NCBI RefSeq assembly: GCF_017562075.2
Contig: NC_054082.1
Span: forward strand, 62,898,322-62,962,321
DNA length: 64,000 nucleotides
DNA from: Anopheles merus
Taxonomy: Eukaryota; Arthropoda; Insecta; Diptera; Culicidae
Direction of reading: 5' to 3'
Shown here piece by piece: positions 32,511 to 43,508 of this stretch. Each line of letters starts with the position of its first letter. Positions within the stretch are counted from its first letter, which is position 1. The position numbers and the translations under genes are program-made. The notes below the pieces were generated by a model. The model made no database searches and was not told where the DNA came from. It saw nothing but the letters and a program-made list of their open reading frames with translations.

Positions 32511-33385
32511 GTTTAGCTGGTCGTTGAGTAATTGATCAAAGTACTGAGCCCACCGCGAGAGGACCTCTGGCTGGTTACTAACCAGATCTCCATCCTTTTT
32601 GCGACAGCAGGTTACCTTAGGTACAACGTTGTTTCGATGACCTGCTATCGCTTGGTAAAACTTTCGTGTCGGTCCGTACGCCTCTCTGGTTTGCTCGAGT
32701 TCCCGCATGTTTTGCTCTTCCAAAGCATGCTTCTTGGAGCGGTGAACTCGTTTCTCTTCGCGTCTGAGCCGTGAATATTCCTCTGCGCATGCCCGCGTTC
32801 TATGCAGTTGCTGCATTGCTCGGTATGCAGTATTCTTACGTTCGGTCACTTGTCTGCATTCTTCGTCGAACCAGCCAGATTTGGTGTTGCCACGACGTGG
32901 TGGGAGTATATTTCTTGCACAGTTTATTATTTTTGTTTTTAGAGCGTTCCACCTCTCGCTCGTAGTTTCATATCTGTTTTCTGGTAGTAGAGACTCTTCT
33001 AAAGCGGCTTTGAATTCCTGTTGGACAGTAATGTCCCTTAGAGAGTCCGTGTTGAGCCGAGGCTGTGTGTTTTCTCCGCCCCCATTGTCGCGGGGGCGGG
33101 CGATTCTACAACGTATCACTAGGCCAACCAGGTAGTGATCGGAATCGATATTGGCTCCTCGATAAGTTCTGACGTTTAACAGGCTCGACTGTCGTCGGCG
33201 GCTTATTAACACGTGGTCGATCTGGCTGAAGGATTCGCCATCCGGGTGCGCCCACGTCATTTTGTGGATGTCCCTCCGCGCAAATTTGGTACTTCCTACA
33301 ACCAGATTGCTCGCTGCGGCGAACTGGACCAATCTATTACCATTATCGTTACTGTGCTCATGCAGACTGTGACAGCCAGTGTGTG
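32511..33385 (-). pseudogene. RTE-1 endonuclease C-terminal half and linker
   Basis: Frame 33482-32457 matches RTE-2 from TGCHSLHEHSNDNG onward: TKFARRDIHKMTWAHPDGES, QIDHVLISRRRQSS, NIDSDHYLVGLVI (catalytic His region) and KSGWFDEECRQVTERK. Residues upstream of TGCHSL are translated LINE-C sequence. Residues after QLN are translated hAT-element sequence. Within the true segment the frame is intact. Confidence 0.85.
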
Positions 33386-34450
33386 CCGTTTTATTGGATC
33401 TAAAACGTGCATTTGAGACCATATCAAGATCGTTATTGCTGCAGACCTTAAGGAGTTTTGGTGTTGTGGGAAAAGAGCTCAATTTATTCGAAAATTATTT
33501 AAAAGACAGAACTCAGATAACAGTTTTTGGAAACTCTATATCAGAGCCTATAGAAAATACCCTTGGAGTTCCGCAAGGAAGTGTTCTTGGACCAATTTTG
33601 TTTATAATGTATATCAATGACATGAAACAGGTTTTGAAGTCTTGTGAGATCAATCTTTTTGCCGATGATACTGTTTTGTTTATCTCGCACAAAGACATCA
33701 AGCAAGCAGAGTCTCTTATTAATTTCGACTTAAACGCTCTGGATGGTTGGCTTAGGTACAAAAAGCTAGCATTAAACGTTAAGAAGACTAGTTACATGGT
33801 AATGACTGCTGGTGTATTAGACAGTCTCCCATCCATCGTGATAAAAACGGAACCAATCGAAAGAGTCCGTCAGGTTAAATATCTGGGGGTTTTTTTAGAC
33901 GACAGATTGAAGTTCAACACTCACATAGACTGGGTCATCGCTAAAGTGGCATCAAAGTGTGGGGTTATTAGTAGGCTGGCAAAAGATCTCGATTTTTTGG
34001 GATAGTTAAACTCTATAAGTCACTGATTTCACCACATTTTGATTTTTGCTCGTCGATTCTGTTTCTTGGCAATAAGGGACAAATTAAAAGGCTTCAGAGC
34101 TTGTTATGCTAGATATTCTTCAGTGGATATCTGTAGAGCAGAGGATTGTGTATCAAACAATGACCTTTATATTTAAACTTTTGGGGGGCCTTTTGCCAGG
34201 GTATTTAGGGGAACGCATTGTTTAAGGATCTGATGTTCATCGGCACTGTACACGCAGAGCAAATGAGCCGAGGGTTCCCAACTTAATTTCACATGGTGCC
34301 AGAAACTCTTTGTTTTTCAAGGGGATTCAATTATACAACAGATTACCCGGAGAAATCAAGAATGCGAGTTACTTGCCAGACTTCAAACGTAGGTGTGTGG
34401 CATATATTAAACAAACTGTGTAATGTCATATTTGCGTAGCAGTCCTATGT
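33386..34450 (+). pseudogene. LINE-C reverse transcriptase, C-terminal half
   Basis: Frame 33379-34005 resumes the enzyme: AVLLDLKRAFETISRSLLL (motif A), NTLGVPQGSVLGPILF (motif B), INLFADDTVLFISH (catalytic box intact) and VKYLGVFLDDRLKFNTH. It shifts at ~34000. Later pieces ISPHFDFCSSILF, RRANEPRVPNLISHGARNS and YNRLPGEIKNASYLPDFKRR are readable in successive frames to a stop near 34423. The first ~5 codons lie in the target duplication. Confidence 0.8.
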
Positions 34451-34527
34451 CACTATGTTATGTACAACTGCACTTGTCATCATGACCCAATTGACATTTT
34501 CGAGCACGAATAACCGGGAATTCGAGC

Positions 34528-34586
34528 AAATTCCCTTAAACTGGAGCCTTCAACTTCCCTTAAACTGCACCAGTTTAAGGGAATTT
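34528..34586. repeat. Short inverted repeat (17-bp arms)
   Basis: AAATTCCCTTAAACTGG at 34528-34544 is followed after 25 bp by its exact reverse complement at 34570-34586. Part of the same word (TTCCCTTAAACTG) also occurs within the loop. It could be a hairpin or a remnant of a small palindromic element. The rest of 34450-34958 has no open frame and nothing recognised. Confidence 0.8.
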
Positions 34587-34963
34587 AGAAAAAGTCCTGT
34601 AAAATCAACTGTGATAAGACTTTTTCGTTGCTTTCTTCCAGATTCGATTGGAAATGATGTTTCCTATCGTTATAGTGGGTTATGTAGTCATTTCATACTT
34701 AAATACAATTGATTTTTTATAAAATAATGACAAAAAAATTATCTTTTGTTTTTTTATGAAATACTAAAGCTATGAATATAAAATGAGCTCGACGGCATAG
34801 TCCATCGATAGAAGAAAGTCTAATTTACGAACACGCCAAATCTTAGCGCTTTCAACACACTTGATCACACACAAAACCACTATTTCAGGCGTATCGAGTA
34901 TTAATCGAGCAGATATGGAAAAACAATTTCGAGCAAATGTCAGTTGGGGAGCTTGATGATGAT

Positions 34964-35538
34964 TGTTACGGCCAAGCTACATGTACCGGACGACATCGGA
35001 CGATGCCATAAATCCGTTGACGCCAACTGTCAAATCCCATACAAAATCGGCCCGCTGTGATCCGACACGGCCCGGCCCGACGCGAATCTCTACGTTTTAT
35101 GGCATCGTCCGATGTCGTCCGGTACGTGTAGCTTGGCCGTTACAAGTAACCGTGCCGACAAACCGCGTGTCCTTTATTATGGCATGCGGAATGTAAACAA
35201 GCTAAAATGACAGGAGATAGGTTTAGACATTTAGATAGGGTGAAAAGATAGATCTTCGAATTTCGAACATCTAAGAAAGGGCAACATTCGCTGCGTAACG
35301 CGATGGCACAACGGCCATCGCGGTAAAAAAAGGATAAATACACCGTGCGCAGAATAAACGGTCTCTTTAAAAGTTAGCGAACGATAGACCGCGTTTTTTA
35401 AAACTACTAAAATCCAAGCTTGTGTTTTTATAATCGGTCGATCCGTTTTTAAATAAAGTAAAGATTAGTACGTTAGTAAAACGGTCGTTATATCTTGTTC
35501 GCCGCCGTCGAGGAGCCGACGGAGTTGCAGTTGCAACA
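34964..35538 (+). mobile_element. 5' LTR of BEL/Pao 2 (interrupted by a MITE)
   Basis: LTR length is ~401 bp after subtracting the 169-bp MITE and its 5-bp duplication. The first six bases TGTTAC (34964-34969) are separated from the rest (from 35139) by the MITE. It carries CAGTAA-poor, AT-rich U3/R sequence and ends ...TGCAGTTGCAACA. The 17 bases after it (TTAAAAAAAAAACGCGC) do not look like a usual primer-binding site. Confidence 0.9.
34970..35138. mobile_element. 169-bp palindromic MITE in the BEL-2 5' LTR
   Basis: The ends GGCCAAGCTAC...GTAGCTTGGCC are inverted repeats of 43 bp with one mismatch. GTTAC flanks both sides (34965-34969 and 35139-35143) and is present once in the uninterrupted LTR2, so it is the duplicated target. 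TTA with an extra C/G at each end is an equally valid reading and would fit PIF/Harbinger. There is no coding capacity. Confidence 0.88.
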
Positions 35539-35630
35539 TTAAAAAAAAAACGCGCTTGCGATTAATAACGCGCTGTTTTAGTGCCAATCGCCAAGGCATC
35601 GTCGCGAGTGAGAATAGCGAAGCCTGCAGA

Positions 35631-37333
35631 ATGTCCCGTACGCCGATCTTTCATCAAGGAGAGCCTCTATTCGAAGGGCTGGAGCCGCTTCCCCCTCCGT
35701 TGGAAGGCCAAGCAGTACTGGTAGATCCGGCAGAACCAGTGCAGATCCGTTGGCCAACTCTACTTCCAGGCCTGCGGACACTGGATGGGCGTCATCGAGA
35801 CCATCGTCGAGGGCATCATCAAAACCGCGAAACGAAACCCTGAACGAGTTGGTGAGGAGAGCCCGAGAAGCTAAACGCGAGCTAGTGGCAATCGAACGCG
35901 AGATAGCAGACGTTGTTGTGGAATCAACGTCTTCGATTGCTGAAAAGGAGCAGGAAATAGAGGAGTGGCTACATAATACGGATCGTGTCGGAGAGCTAGA
36001 CCAACGGCCATAGGAATTTAACATTCCCGCCACCGCTACTGGGCCGATGCGTTCGGATAACCATCTCCTACTTCCTTACGCCGTCGAAGTGCCACCTGTA
36101 ACATGTAGAAAACCGAACGTTCCATCTACAGCGATTGAAGAGGAACTTCATCGGATCGATAAGCAGTGCGAACAACAGCTGCTTGAAGAGAGACTGCTCG
36201 CGATCGAACGGTGTGAACGACGTCGTATGGCGGAGAAAAAACGCATACTGGAAGAATCATGCCGTCCTTCTACAAGCCCAATCGCGAGACCTGATGAAAG
36301 ACTAGCTAACCAGTACAGACCAGCCGTTAGCTTTGTACCAGTGATACCAGAAAGGACAACACCACACCCCACAGCGCATAGTTACTCTGCAAATTTTCCG
36401 TTATTTAACCAGAGTCAAGTGTCAGCGCGAAAATTTACGAGCCGTGAATTGCCTGTCTTCAGTGGTGACCCTAAGGAATGGATGGCGTTCATTTCGAACT
36501 ATGAACACTCTACGGCGATATGTGGCTACACAAATGATGAAAATATGCTGCGGCTGCAGGCATCTTTGAAGGGAAAGGCTCGTGAAGCAGTTGCTAGTTG
36601 TCTGCTATATCCCGATAGTATCCCTGAAGCGATCGAGATTTTGAAGGAGTGCTACGACCGTCCAGAACTAGTGGTGAACACACTGATGGCCAATATTCGC
36701 CGCATGCCGCCCCCGAAGGAAGACCGGTTCGACGCCTTAGTGGATTAAGGTGTCGCTGTGAGGAACTTCTGTGCATCGATAACGGGATCTGGACTGCACA
36801 GCTATTTCGATGGTGGACCACTGCTGGAGGAGCTGGTGGACAAGCTGCCGCCGTATATAAGGCTGAACTGGTACTATTACCAGAACCGCTGTACACATAC
36901 CACGCTGGCAGTTTTCAACGAGTGGGTGAAGGAGCTTGTACGCGCAGCCAGTCGAGGTGTAAAGCATATCAGCGGTCGTAGGGAGGTGAAGCATGAAAAT
37001 AATATCCGTCAGTACGACCGTAAGTACGCTCATCAGTGCATTCATTCCACAGGTCAGACAGCAGTAACAACATCACAGCCAGTTACAACTGAGGGCAACA
37101 ATTGGCGTTGCTCTGCGTGTGGGGATGGATGTCCTAACGTGTTCAACTGCAGCAGGTTCCTAGGCATGAGTGTAAGTTCGCGTTGGACAACTATAAAGCG
37201 TGCGTCACTGTGTAGAACGTGCCTCCGCAAGCACCCAGGTGCATGCTCAGTAACTACGTTGTGCGGAGTAAATGGGTGCGAACGCCGTCATCATCAGTTG
37301 TTACACTCATCCGGTAGCAACCAACTATCATGA
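35631..37333 (+). pseudogene. BEL/Pao 2 Gag
   Basis: N-terminal MSRTPIFHQGEPLFEGLEPL starts at ATG 35631 and shifts near 35750 into the main frame. That frame then stays the same to 37741 apart from three nonsense codons (36011, 36746, 37331). Features: helical REAKRELVAIEREI and CEQQLLEERLLAIERCERRR; the BEL Gag core FTSRELPVFSGDPKEWMAFI, LKGKAREAV and LKECYDRPELVV (DUF1759 style); then Cys/His-rich WRCSACGDGC, LCRTCLRKHPGAC and CERRHHQLLH. Gag forms the particle and binds RNA. Confidence 0.8.
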
Positions 37334-37348
37334 GACATCCCGCCAAAA

Positions 37349-37741
37349 TTGAGTCGAGTCAACACCAGCTGTAACGTGCATTCTGCTACTTCCGGAGGAG
37401 TTATGTTCAAGTATGTGCCGGTTACGTTATATGGGAATGGGAAGAAGGTTGATACTATCGCTATTTTTGATGACGGATCGTCGGCAACGTTTATGGAGCA
37501 TGACTTGCTGAAACAGCTAGGCATCAGTGGCAAGCATCGTCCATTGTGCATATCGTGGACCGGCAACCAAAGCAGGGTTGAAGACGAGTCCGTAGAATTA
37601 TCTGTTAAGATATCTGGCGTTGGGTCATCTATCATATATGACATGAACACGGTCCATACAGTTCGTACCCTTGGCTTATGTGATCAATCGGTAGAACCGA
37701 CGCAATTAGCGACTCAGTACAGCCATTTACGCGTTTTTTAG
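37349..37741 (+). pseudogene. BEL/Pao 2 aspartic protease
   Basis: DUF1758-type protease: VPVTLYGNGKKVDTIAIFDD, then GSSATFMEHDLLKQL. The active-site triplet usually written D-S/E-G appears as DDG; the Asp and Gly are kept. It lies in the Gag frame after a stop. The family's protease cleaves the Gag-Pol polyprotein. The frame ends at 37739. Confidence 0.7.
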
Positions 37742-37809
37742 TACAGGTACGACGGAAATACATTTATGAACGTCCATACCTGCCCCTGTAATAAAAAAAA
37801 GACGATGAG

Positions 37810-39683
37810 ATGGATCTGGCTCTAAAAGAATACTTCTCTTTAGAATCGCTAGGAGTGTATCGACCAATGAAACAATTGCGCCCTGATGACGAAGAACATG
37901 CGCTTAAACATGCACGAAGAACATGCGCTTCTTTCCTCGAATGTTCGGTTGGTAGATGGGCATTTCGAAGCGAGCCTTCTGTGGAAGTAGGACACAATAA
38001 AACTTCCTGATAATGAAGCGATGGCTTTGAGGCGTCACGAATGTCTGGAGAGAAAACTGCGCCGTAATCCAGAACTGAATAAAGCCATGCACTCCAAAAT
38101 TGCAGAGTACGAGCAAAAAGGGTACATCAGAAAGCTTTAATCGATAGAACAAAGCAGCAAAAAGCCAAATGGCTGGTTTCTACCGATTTTTCCTGTCACG
38201 AACCCTGGCAAGATACGAGTAGTATTTGATGCAGCTGCAAAGGTGAATGGGGTCAGCCTAAATTCTTTTTTACTGACCGGACCGGATCAACTTGTAGGAC
38301 TGCTCACGGTTCTTTATAAATTTCGGGAATATAAGGTAGCAGTAACCGGTGCATTCGAGAAATGTTTTTTCAAGTGCGGATGAACCCGCGAGACCAACGA
38401 AGTCAGATGTTTCTCTGGAATGATGGAGAAATTGGAAGCACTCCTCAACAATATGTGCTACAGGTTATGACGTTTGGTGAAGCATGTTCTCCAAGCACCG
38501 CACACTATGTAAAAAATCTGAACGTAGAAAGATTTGAAGAACAATATCAAAGGGCGGTCGAATGCATCAAATATGAGCACTACGTTCATGACATGCTCTC
38601 TAGTATAGAAACTGAAGATGAAGCTATCCAATTAGCACAGGAAGTTTGCTTCATTCACTCACAAGGCGGATTTGAGATCCGTAATTGGTTGTCCAATTCA
38701 TCAAAGGTTAAAGGTGCAATGAACCGGGTTGAGCCTGGAGCAGAAGCACCCGTCGAAGTTGAACTTGCGACAGAGAAAGTACTCGGCATGTGGTGGAACA
38801 CGGAGACGGATGCGTTTACGTTCAAAATCTCTCCACGATATGAGCCGCATACATTACTACAAGGACGAGTACCTACAAAGAGAGAGATTTTGAAAATACT
38901 CATGTCTATATATTATCCTCTGGGGCTAATTGGTCACCTTCTCATGTACCTGAAGATTCTGCTGCAAGAAGTGTGGCGCGCAAAGACTCAATGGGATGAA
39001 GAAATTTCTGGTAGTTTGCTTGTGAAATGGCAAACATGGGTATCCGTTCTACCTAGTTTACAATTTATGAGCATACCGAGGTGTTACCGGCAGGCCACGC
39101 ATATAAATCAATGTCACATAGAACTTCACATCTTTTGCGACGCCAGTGAGAACGGGATGGCCGCTGTAGCCTACTTTAGATTCGAAAGAGACGGGCTGAT
39201 AGAATGTGCATTGGTGGGCTCAAAAACTAAAGTTGCACCGATATCCTTCACATCCATACCAAGGTTAGAGCTTCAAGCGGCAGTCATAGGAACACGATTG
39301 GCCCAAACAATAAAAAGCTCGCATCGTCTGCAAATCACTCGTGAAGTGTATTGGACGGATTCACGAACCGTCATTAGCTGGATTAATGCAGATCACCGAA
39401 AGTATAGCCAATTGCAAAAAAAAGTTGCCGTACGCATCAGCGAAACCTCTAATGCTGTAGATTGGTACTGGGTGTCCACAAAAATGAACGTAGCCGATGA
39501 AGGGACAAAATGGCAAAGGGTTCCGGAACTCTGGCCCACCAGCAGATGGTTCCGCGGTCCCGATTTCCTATGGAAACCGACCAGTGAGTGGCCAAAAAAG
39601 GAAATGGAACCGGGTGCAACGGACGAAGAAATACGCCACAAATTACTGCACCACTCAATTTATATGCCACTATTACAGTTCAC
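37810..39683 (+). pseudogene. BEL/Pao 2 RT and RNase H (before the SINE)
   Basis: RT approach: LKEYFSLESLGV (37810), then AMHSKIAEYEQKGYIRKL, PNGWFLPIFPVTNPGKIRVV and FDAAAKVNGVSLNS in broken frames to ~38340. Motif A reads VAVTGAFEKCF where family members have a GD-I-E-MF block, so the catalytic Asp looks replaced by Ala. The frame 38362-39720 continues with MTFGEACSPSTAHY and YVHDMLSS in place of YVDD. RNase H follows: HIFCDASENGMAAVAY, RLELQAAVIG, YWTDSRTVISWI, NVADEGTKWQ. At 39684 a SINE interrupts. Confidence 0.8.
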
Positions 39684-39885
39684 CGGTCTCATGGTACAGT
39701 CGTCAACTCGTACGACTTAACAACATGCCCGTCATGGGTTCAAGCCCCAAATAGACCGTGCCGCCATACGTAGGACTGACTTTCCTACTATGGGGGGAAA
39801 TCAATAAGTCACTGAAAGCCAACCCCACAAGTGGGTTGGCAGGCCTTGACCGGCATCGGTTGTTGAGCCAAAGAAGAGAAGAGAG
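39684..39885 (+). mobile_element. tRNA-derived SINE, 202 bp, in BEL-2 pol
   Basis: Starts CGGTCTCATGGTACAGTCG (box-A-like) with box B GGTTCAAGCCC ~35 bp later, followed by ~120 bp of unrelated body and an AAG-type tail. ATTACAGTTCAC is duplicated at 39672-39683 and 39886-39897; removing the SINE and one copy rejoins the pol frame (LLQFT to RFSKWQR). From size and species type it may be the SINE200 family of Anopheles, but that is from memory. Confidence 0.9.
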
Positions 39886-41306
39886 ATTACAGTTCACTCG
39901 TTTTTCTAAGTGGCAGCGACTGCTACGAGCAGTTGCATACGTATGCCGCTTCATAACAAATTTTCGAAAGGGTAAACCGAAACAACGAGGAAAGCTTACG
40001 CAGGATGAACTGGTACAAGCTGAAAATGCAATTTATCGACAAGCTCAGAGAGACGCATATGCGGATGAAATCGGGATGTTAAGCGATATCGAGCTACAAT
40101 GTCAGCCTTGGAAAAAGCCACTCAAAAAGACTAGCCCGCTATACTAACTGAGCCCTTTCATCGATGAAAACAGAGTCCTGCGATTGAAGGGAAGAATCGA
40201 GAAATGCATGTGGGTTGGCGATGACACCAAACGACTGGTAAAAATTCCTAATAACCACTATGCCACCGATCTAATAATTAGTTAGTATCACGAGAAATAT
40301 CGACACGCGAACCATCAAACAGCACTCAATGAAATACGACTTAAATATCACGTTCCGAAGCTCTTATAGCCGAGTAAGACGCTGTTGTCAATACTGCAAG
40401 GTATATAAAACCGCTCCGCAAAATCCTGCTATGGGAGACCTTCCGTACCAACGGCTAGCTGCCTACCAGCATCCATTTTCTTACACCGGGATCGACTACT
40501 TCGGACCGATGATAGTAGCAGTCGGGAAAAGAACCGAAAAACGCTGGGGGGTGATTTTCACCTGCCTCACTACCAGATGAATACACATCGAAGTTGCGCA
40601 TAGTCTTTCTACAGACTCGTGTATTTTCGCGATCCGCAATTTCACCGCTAGAAAGGGACTGCCACTGGAGTTCGTTAGTGATAGAGGCACCAATTTTGTA
40701 GGCGCATCTCGTGAACTGAAGGAAGCTGCTGCACTGATTGATGTGGATCGGTTGATGGCAGAGTTTGTGCAACCCGGGACAAAGTGGATTTATAACCCAC
40801 TTGCATTGGTGGGTCATGGGAGAGATTGATCCAATCAATAAAAAAGACGCTTGCCTCCTTTGATCTTCCTCATCACCCCACCGATGAGCTATTACGGGCT
40901 AGGTTGAGTGAAGTGGAGCTGATCGTTAACTCAGGACCCCTGACAGAAATTCCACTTGGAGATGAAGCTGAATCTCCCTTAACCGTCCGTGCGTAAATCC
41001 TGGAAATCAGCACAACAGTTTGCAGACATGTTTTGGAAGAGATGGGTAATCGAGTACCTACCAACACTAACGAAGCGATCGAGATAGTACAAGCAGACGA
41101 AACCATTAGATGAAGGCGACTTGGTATTGGTTGCGGATGGAAACAACCCGCGGAACTGCTGGCCTAGGGGACCAATTGTAAAGGTGTATCGAGCTGCTGA
41201 CAATCAGGTGCGGCGCTTAACTATTCAGACAAATAGTGGTTTGTTAGATAGATCGGCAGTAAATGTTGCTATATTGGAGGTCGGCACAACGAAGCTAAGC
41301 CGCTGA
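39886..41306 (+). pseudogene. BEL/Pao 2 integrase region (after the SINE)
   Basis: FTRFSKWQRLLRAVAYVCRF and QDELVQAENAIYRQAQ (to 40147) are the BEL linker. The zinc finger is H-x3-H near 40300 with CCQYCKVYKT. The core includes FSYTGIDYFGPM (first Asp), FVSDRGTNFVGASRELK (second Asp) and TKWIYNPLA. The expected Glu block is broken by frameshifts from ~40800 on. The C-terminal DUF5641-like part LVLVADGNNPRNCWPRGPIV ends at 41304, ~15 bp before the polypurine tract. Confidence 0.75.
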
Positions 41307-41951
41307 GAGCGACATACCGGGGGGGGAGAATGTTACAAGTAACCGTGCCGACAAACCGCGTGTCCTTTATTATGGCATGCGGAATGTAAACAAGCTAAAA
41401 TGACAGGAGATAGGTTTAGACGTTTAGATAGGGTGAAAAGATAGATCTTCGAATTTCGAACATCTAAGAAAGGGCAACGTTCGCTGCGTAACGCGATGGC
41501 GCAACGGCCATCGCGGTAAAAAAGGATAAATACACCGTGCGCAGAACAAACGGTCTCTTTAAAAGTTAGCGAACGATAGACCGCGTTTTTTAAAACTACT
41601 AAAATCCAAGCTTGTGTTTTTATAATCGGTCGATCCGTTTTTAAATAAAGTAAAGATTTGTACGTTAGTAAAACGGTCGTTATTTCATTTCATTTCATTT
41701 CATTTATTAATTTCAATATGTCTGCCTCTGAGGTTGAACATACAATTGCTTAAAACCTAGTTAGCCCTATTGGTACTAAACTAACTGTAACTTAACTAAA
41801 CTAAGGGGAAATAGAAAAGGATGTAACAGAATGGAAATCCATAGTGAAAGGAGAATAAGCAGCGGATAAGAGTAAAATATTTAAAACAAAAAAGAAATTA
41901 AGAATAACAGAGACATAAATAGAAAGAATAAAAAAGAGCCGGAACATAAAA

Positions 41952-43508
41952 TTAGAAATTAAAATCGCGGTAATGTTCATTGAATTGACGCAAACAAATT
42001 AGCCACGGGTCGTTAATGCCAAAAGCTGTATTGCGGAAAGGTATTTCAAGAGCAGTCCGATTTCTTAAACACCTGGAAGGAACATACCAACTAAGTTGGG
42101 ATAGCAAGTCTGGAGCATCTATATTCCCTCGTAACAAATTGCTGATAAATGACACACATGCTTTAGTTCGTCTAGATTCGAGGGTGTCGAGATTGAACAA
42201 GATGCAACGATCACTGTATGACGGTAATGAGGTGGTGGAATTTCCAAAGAGGCGACGATATAAGCACCTAGTGAAGCGCTTTTGCACGCCTTCGAGTTTG
42301 TTATTCCAACCTGCCCTGTTAGTACAGAAGACAACAGAAGCATACTCAACAACAGGGCGCACTAGGGAACAATACAATGCCTTGAATAAGCTTTACAGAT
42401 GACCAATTCAAGGTGACTATCGAATGATAGCCTTTCGTCTAACATAACACCTAAATCGCGAACACATGACACCCTGTTGATAACAGTGTTATTAAGAACA
42501 TAATCGTGAATAAGAGGGGAATGACGACGACAAAAAGAGATCACGCTACATTTACTAGGACAGAGATCTAAGAAGTTTGACGCACACCATGAAGAGAGGG
42601 AGTTAAGAAGAGATTGGAGTGCGCTGCAATCATCCTCTTGCATCACTGGAACAAATACTTAAATGTTATCTGCATATAGAAGGAGGTTAGGAGATGGGAG
42701 AATAAAACTGATGTCATTTATGAATAACAGAAACAAGAGGGGACTTAGTACACTTCCTTGAGGGACACCAGAAGAATTGGAAAACGGTAAAGAAAAGGAC
42801 GATCCGTAGCTTCAATGAAGATTTCTATTAGAGAGGTAAGACCCAATCCTTGAGCCGGTCTCATGGTACAGTCGTCAACTCGTACGACTTAATAACATGC
42901 CCGTCATGGGTTCAAGCCCCAAATAGACCGTGCCGCCATACGTAGGACTGACTATCCTGCTATGGGGGGAAATCAATAAGTCACTGAAAGCCAGGCACAA
43001 GTGGGTTGGCAGGCCTTGACCGGCATCGGTTGTTGAGCCAAAGAAGAAGAAGAAGAAGAAGAAGACCCAATCCAGTGAACGAAAGACGTAGATAAGCCTA
43101 ATTTAGAGAGCTTCATCAACAATAGTTTATGAAATACTCTATCAAAAGCAGATTTAATATCAGTATACACTGTATCAACTTGGTAACCTGTATCTAAGTA
43201 CTGGAACAATTTGGATATGAACGACATAAGGCTAGAGGTAGTGGAACGTTTTGGCATAAATCCATGCTGATTAAACGTTATATACTGCTTCGATAAAAAC
43301 AAAAGCTCAGAATGAACGATGATTTCCAATACCTTGCCACTAGCGGGAAGTAGGGAAATACCACGATAGTTGCTTACTTCAGATTTACTGCCTTTTTTTT
43401 AAATAGGACGGAGCCAACCTGTTTTCCATAGAGTAGGGAAACATTCATGTTGAAAGGAGAGATTGAAAATGAATGTCATTATGGGAGCAATAGCGTTGGT
43501 GCACTTTT
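41952..43508 (-). pseudogene. CR1-E reverse transcriptase, broken
   Basis: Pieces from the N-terminus: NQHGFMPKRSTTSSLMSFIS and YTDIKSAFDRVFHKLLL (43329-42973, then the SINE); SSGVPQGS-like sequence near 42760; the catalytic box reads LLYADN around 42680, with Asn where the second Asp belongs and a stop soon after; CVRDLGVMLDERLSFDSH (42646-42362); and VRPVVEYASVVFCTN (42377-41952). The enzyme is inactive on sequence grounds. Confidence 0.75.
42850..43061 (+). mobile_element. tRNA-derived SINE in CR1-E
   Basis: Same family as 39684-39885: GCCGGTCTCATGGTACAG, box B GGTTCAAGCCC, and a tail of seven AAG units. AAGACCCAATCC is duplicated at 42838-42849 and 43062-43073. The body lacks a few bases (AAAGCCAGGCACAAG against AAAGCCAACCCCACAAG). 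Confidence 0.9.

Larger units (their letters stand above)
24712..33385 (-). mobile_element. RTE LINE 'RTE-1', 5'-truncated, with two nested elements
   Basis: A minus-strand copy of the same family as RTE-2 (60534-63850), very similar over its length. It begins at the residues TGCHSLHEHSNDNG, so the first half of the endonuclease is absent by 5' truncation. Target duplications TGCCGTTTTACTGG (24698-24711) and TGCCGTTTTATTGG (33386-33399) flank it. Its own body is split by a hAT-type element (30869-32510) and CR1-D (25374-29986). Small deletions near 25010, 25050 and 25140 damage the 3' part. Confidence 0.9.
21236..34450 (+). mobile_element. LINE-C, non-LTR retrotransposon split by nested insertions
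   Basis: A plus-strand LINE in two halves, 21236-24711 and 33386-~34450, separated by RTE-1. The left half itself carries a TIR element at 22843-23460. ORF1 has a PHD finger plus CCHC knuckles; ORF2 has endonuclease and RT. The RT is cut after ESIVAVLL and resumes with CAVLLDLKRAFETI, with a 14-bp target duplication at both edges. The clade is uncertain: wording resembles CR1/L2/Jockey-group enzymes but differs from CR1-A/B/D/E. Many frameshifts show age. It directly adjoins the CR1-B 5' end. Confidence 0.8.

Noticed and set aside
35140..35343. Minus-strand 67-codon frame in the BEL-2 LTR
   Set aside because: Lies fully inside an LTR, is present in both LTR copies, and has no family match.
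39684..39768. tRNA-like sequence with box A and box B
   Set aside because: Belongs to a dispersed SINE with target duplications and an AAG tail; not a functional tRNA gene.
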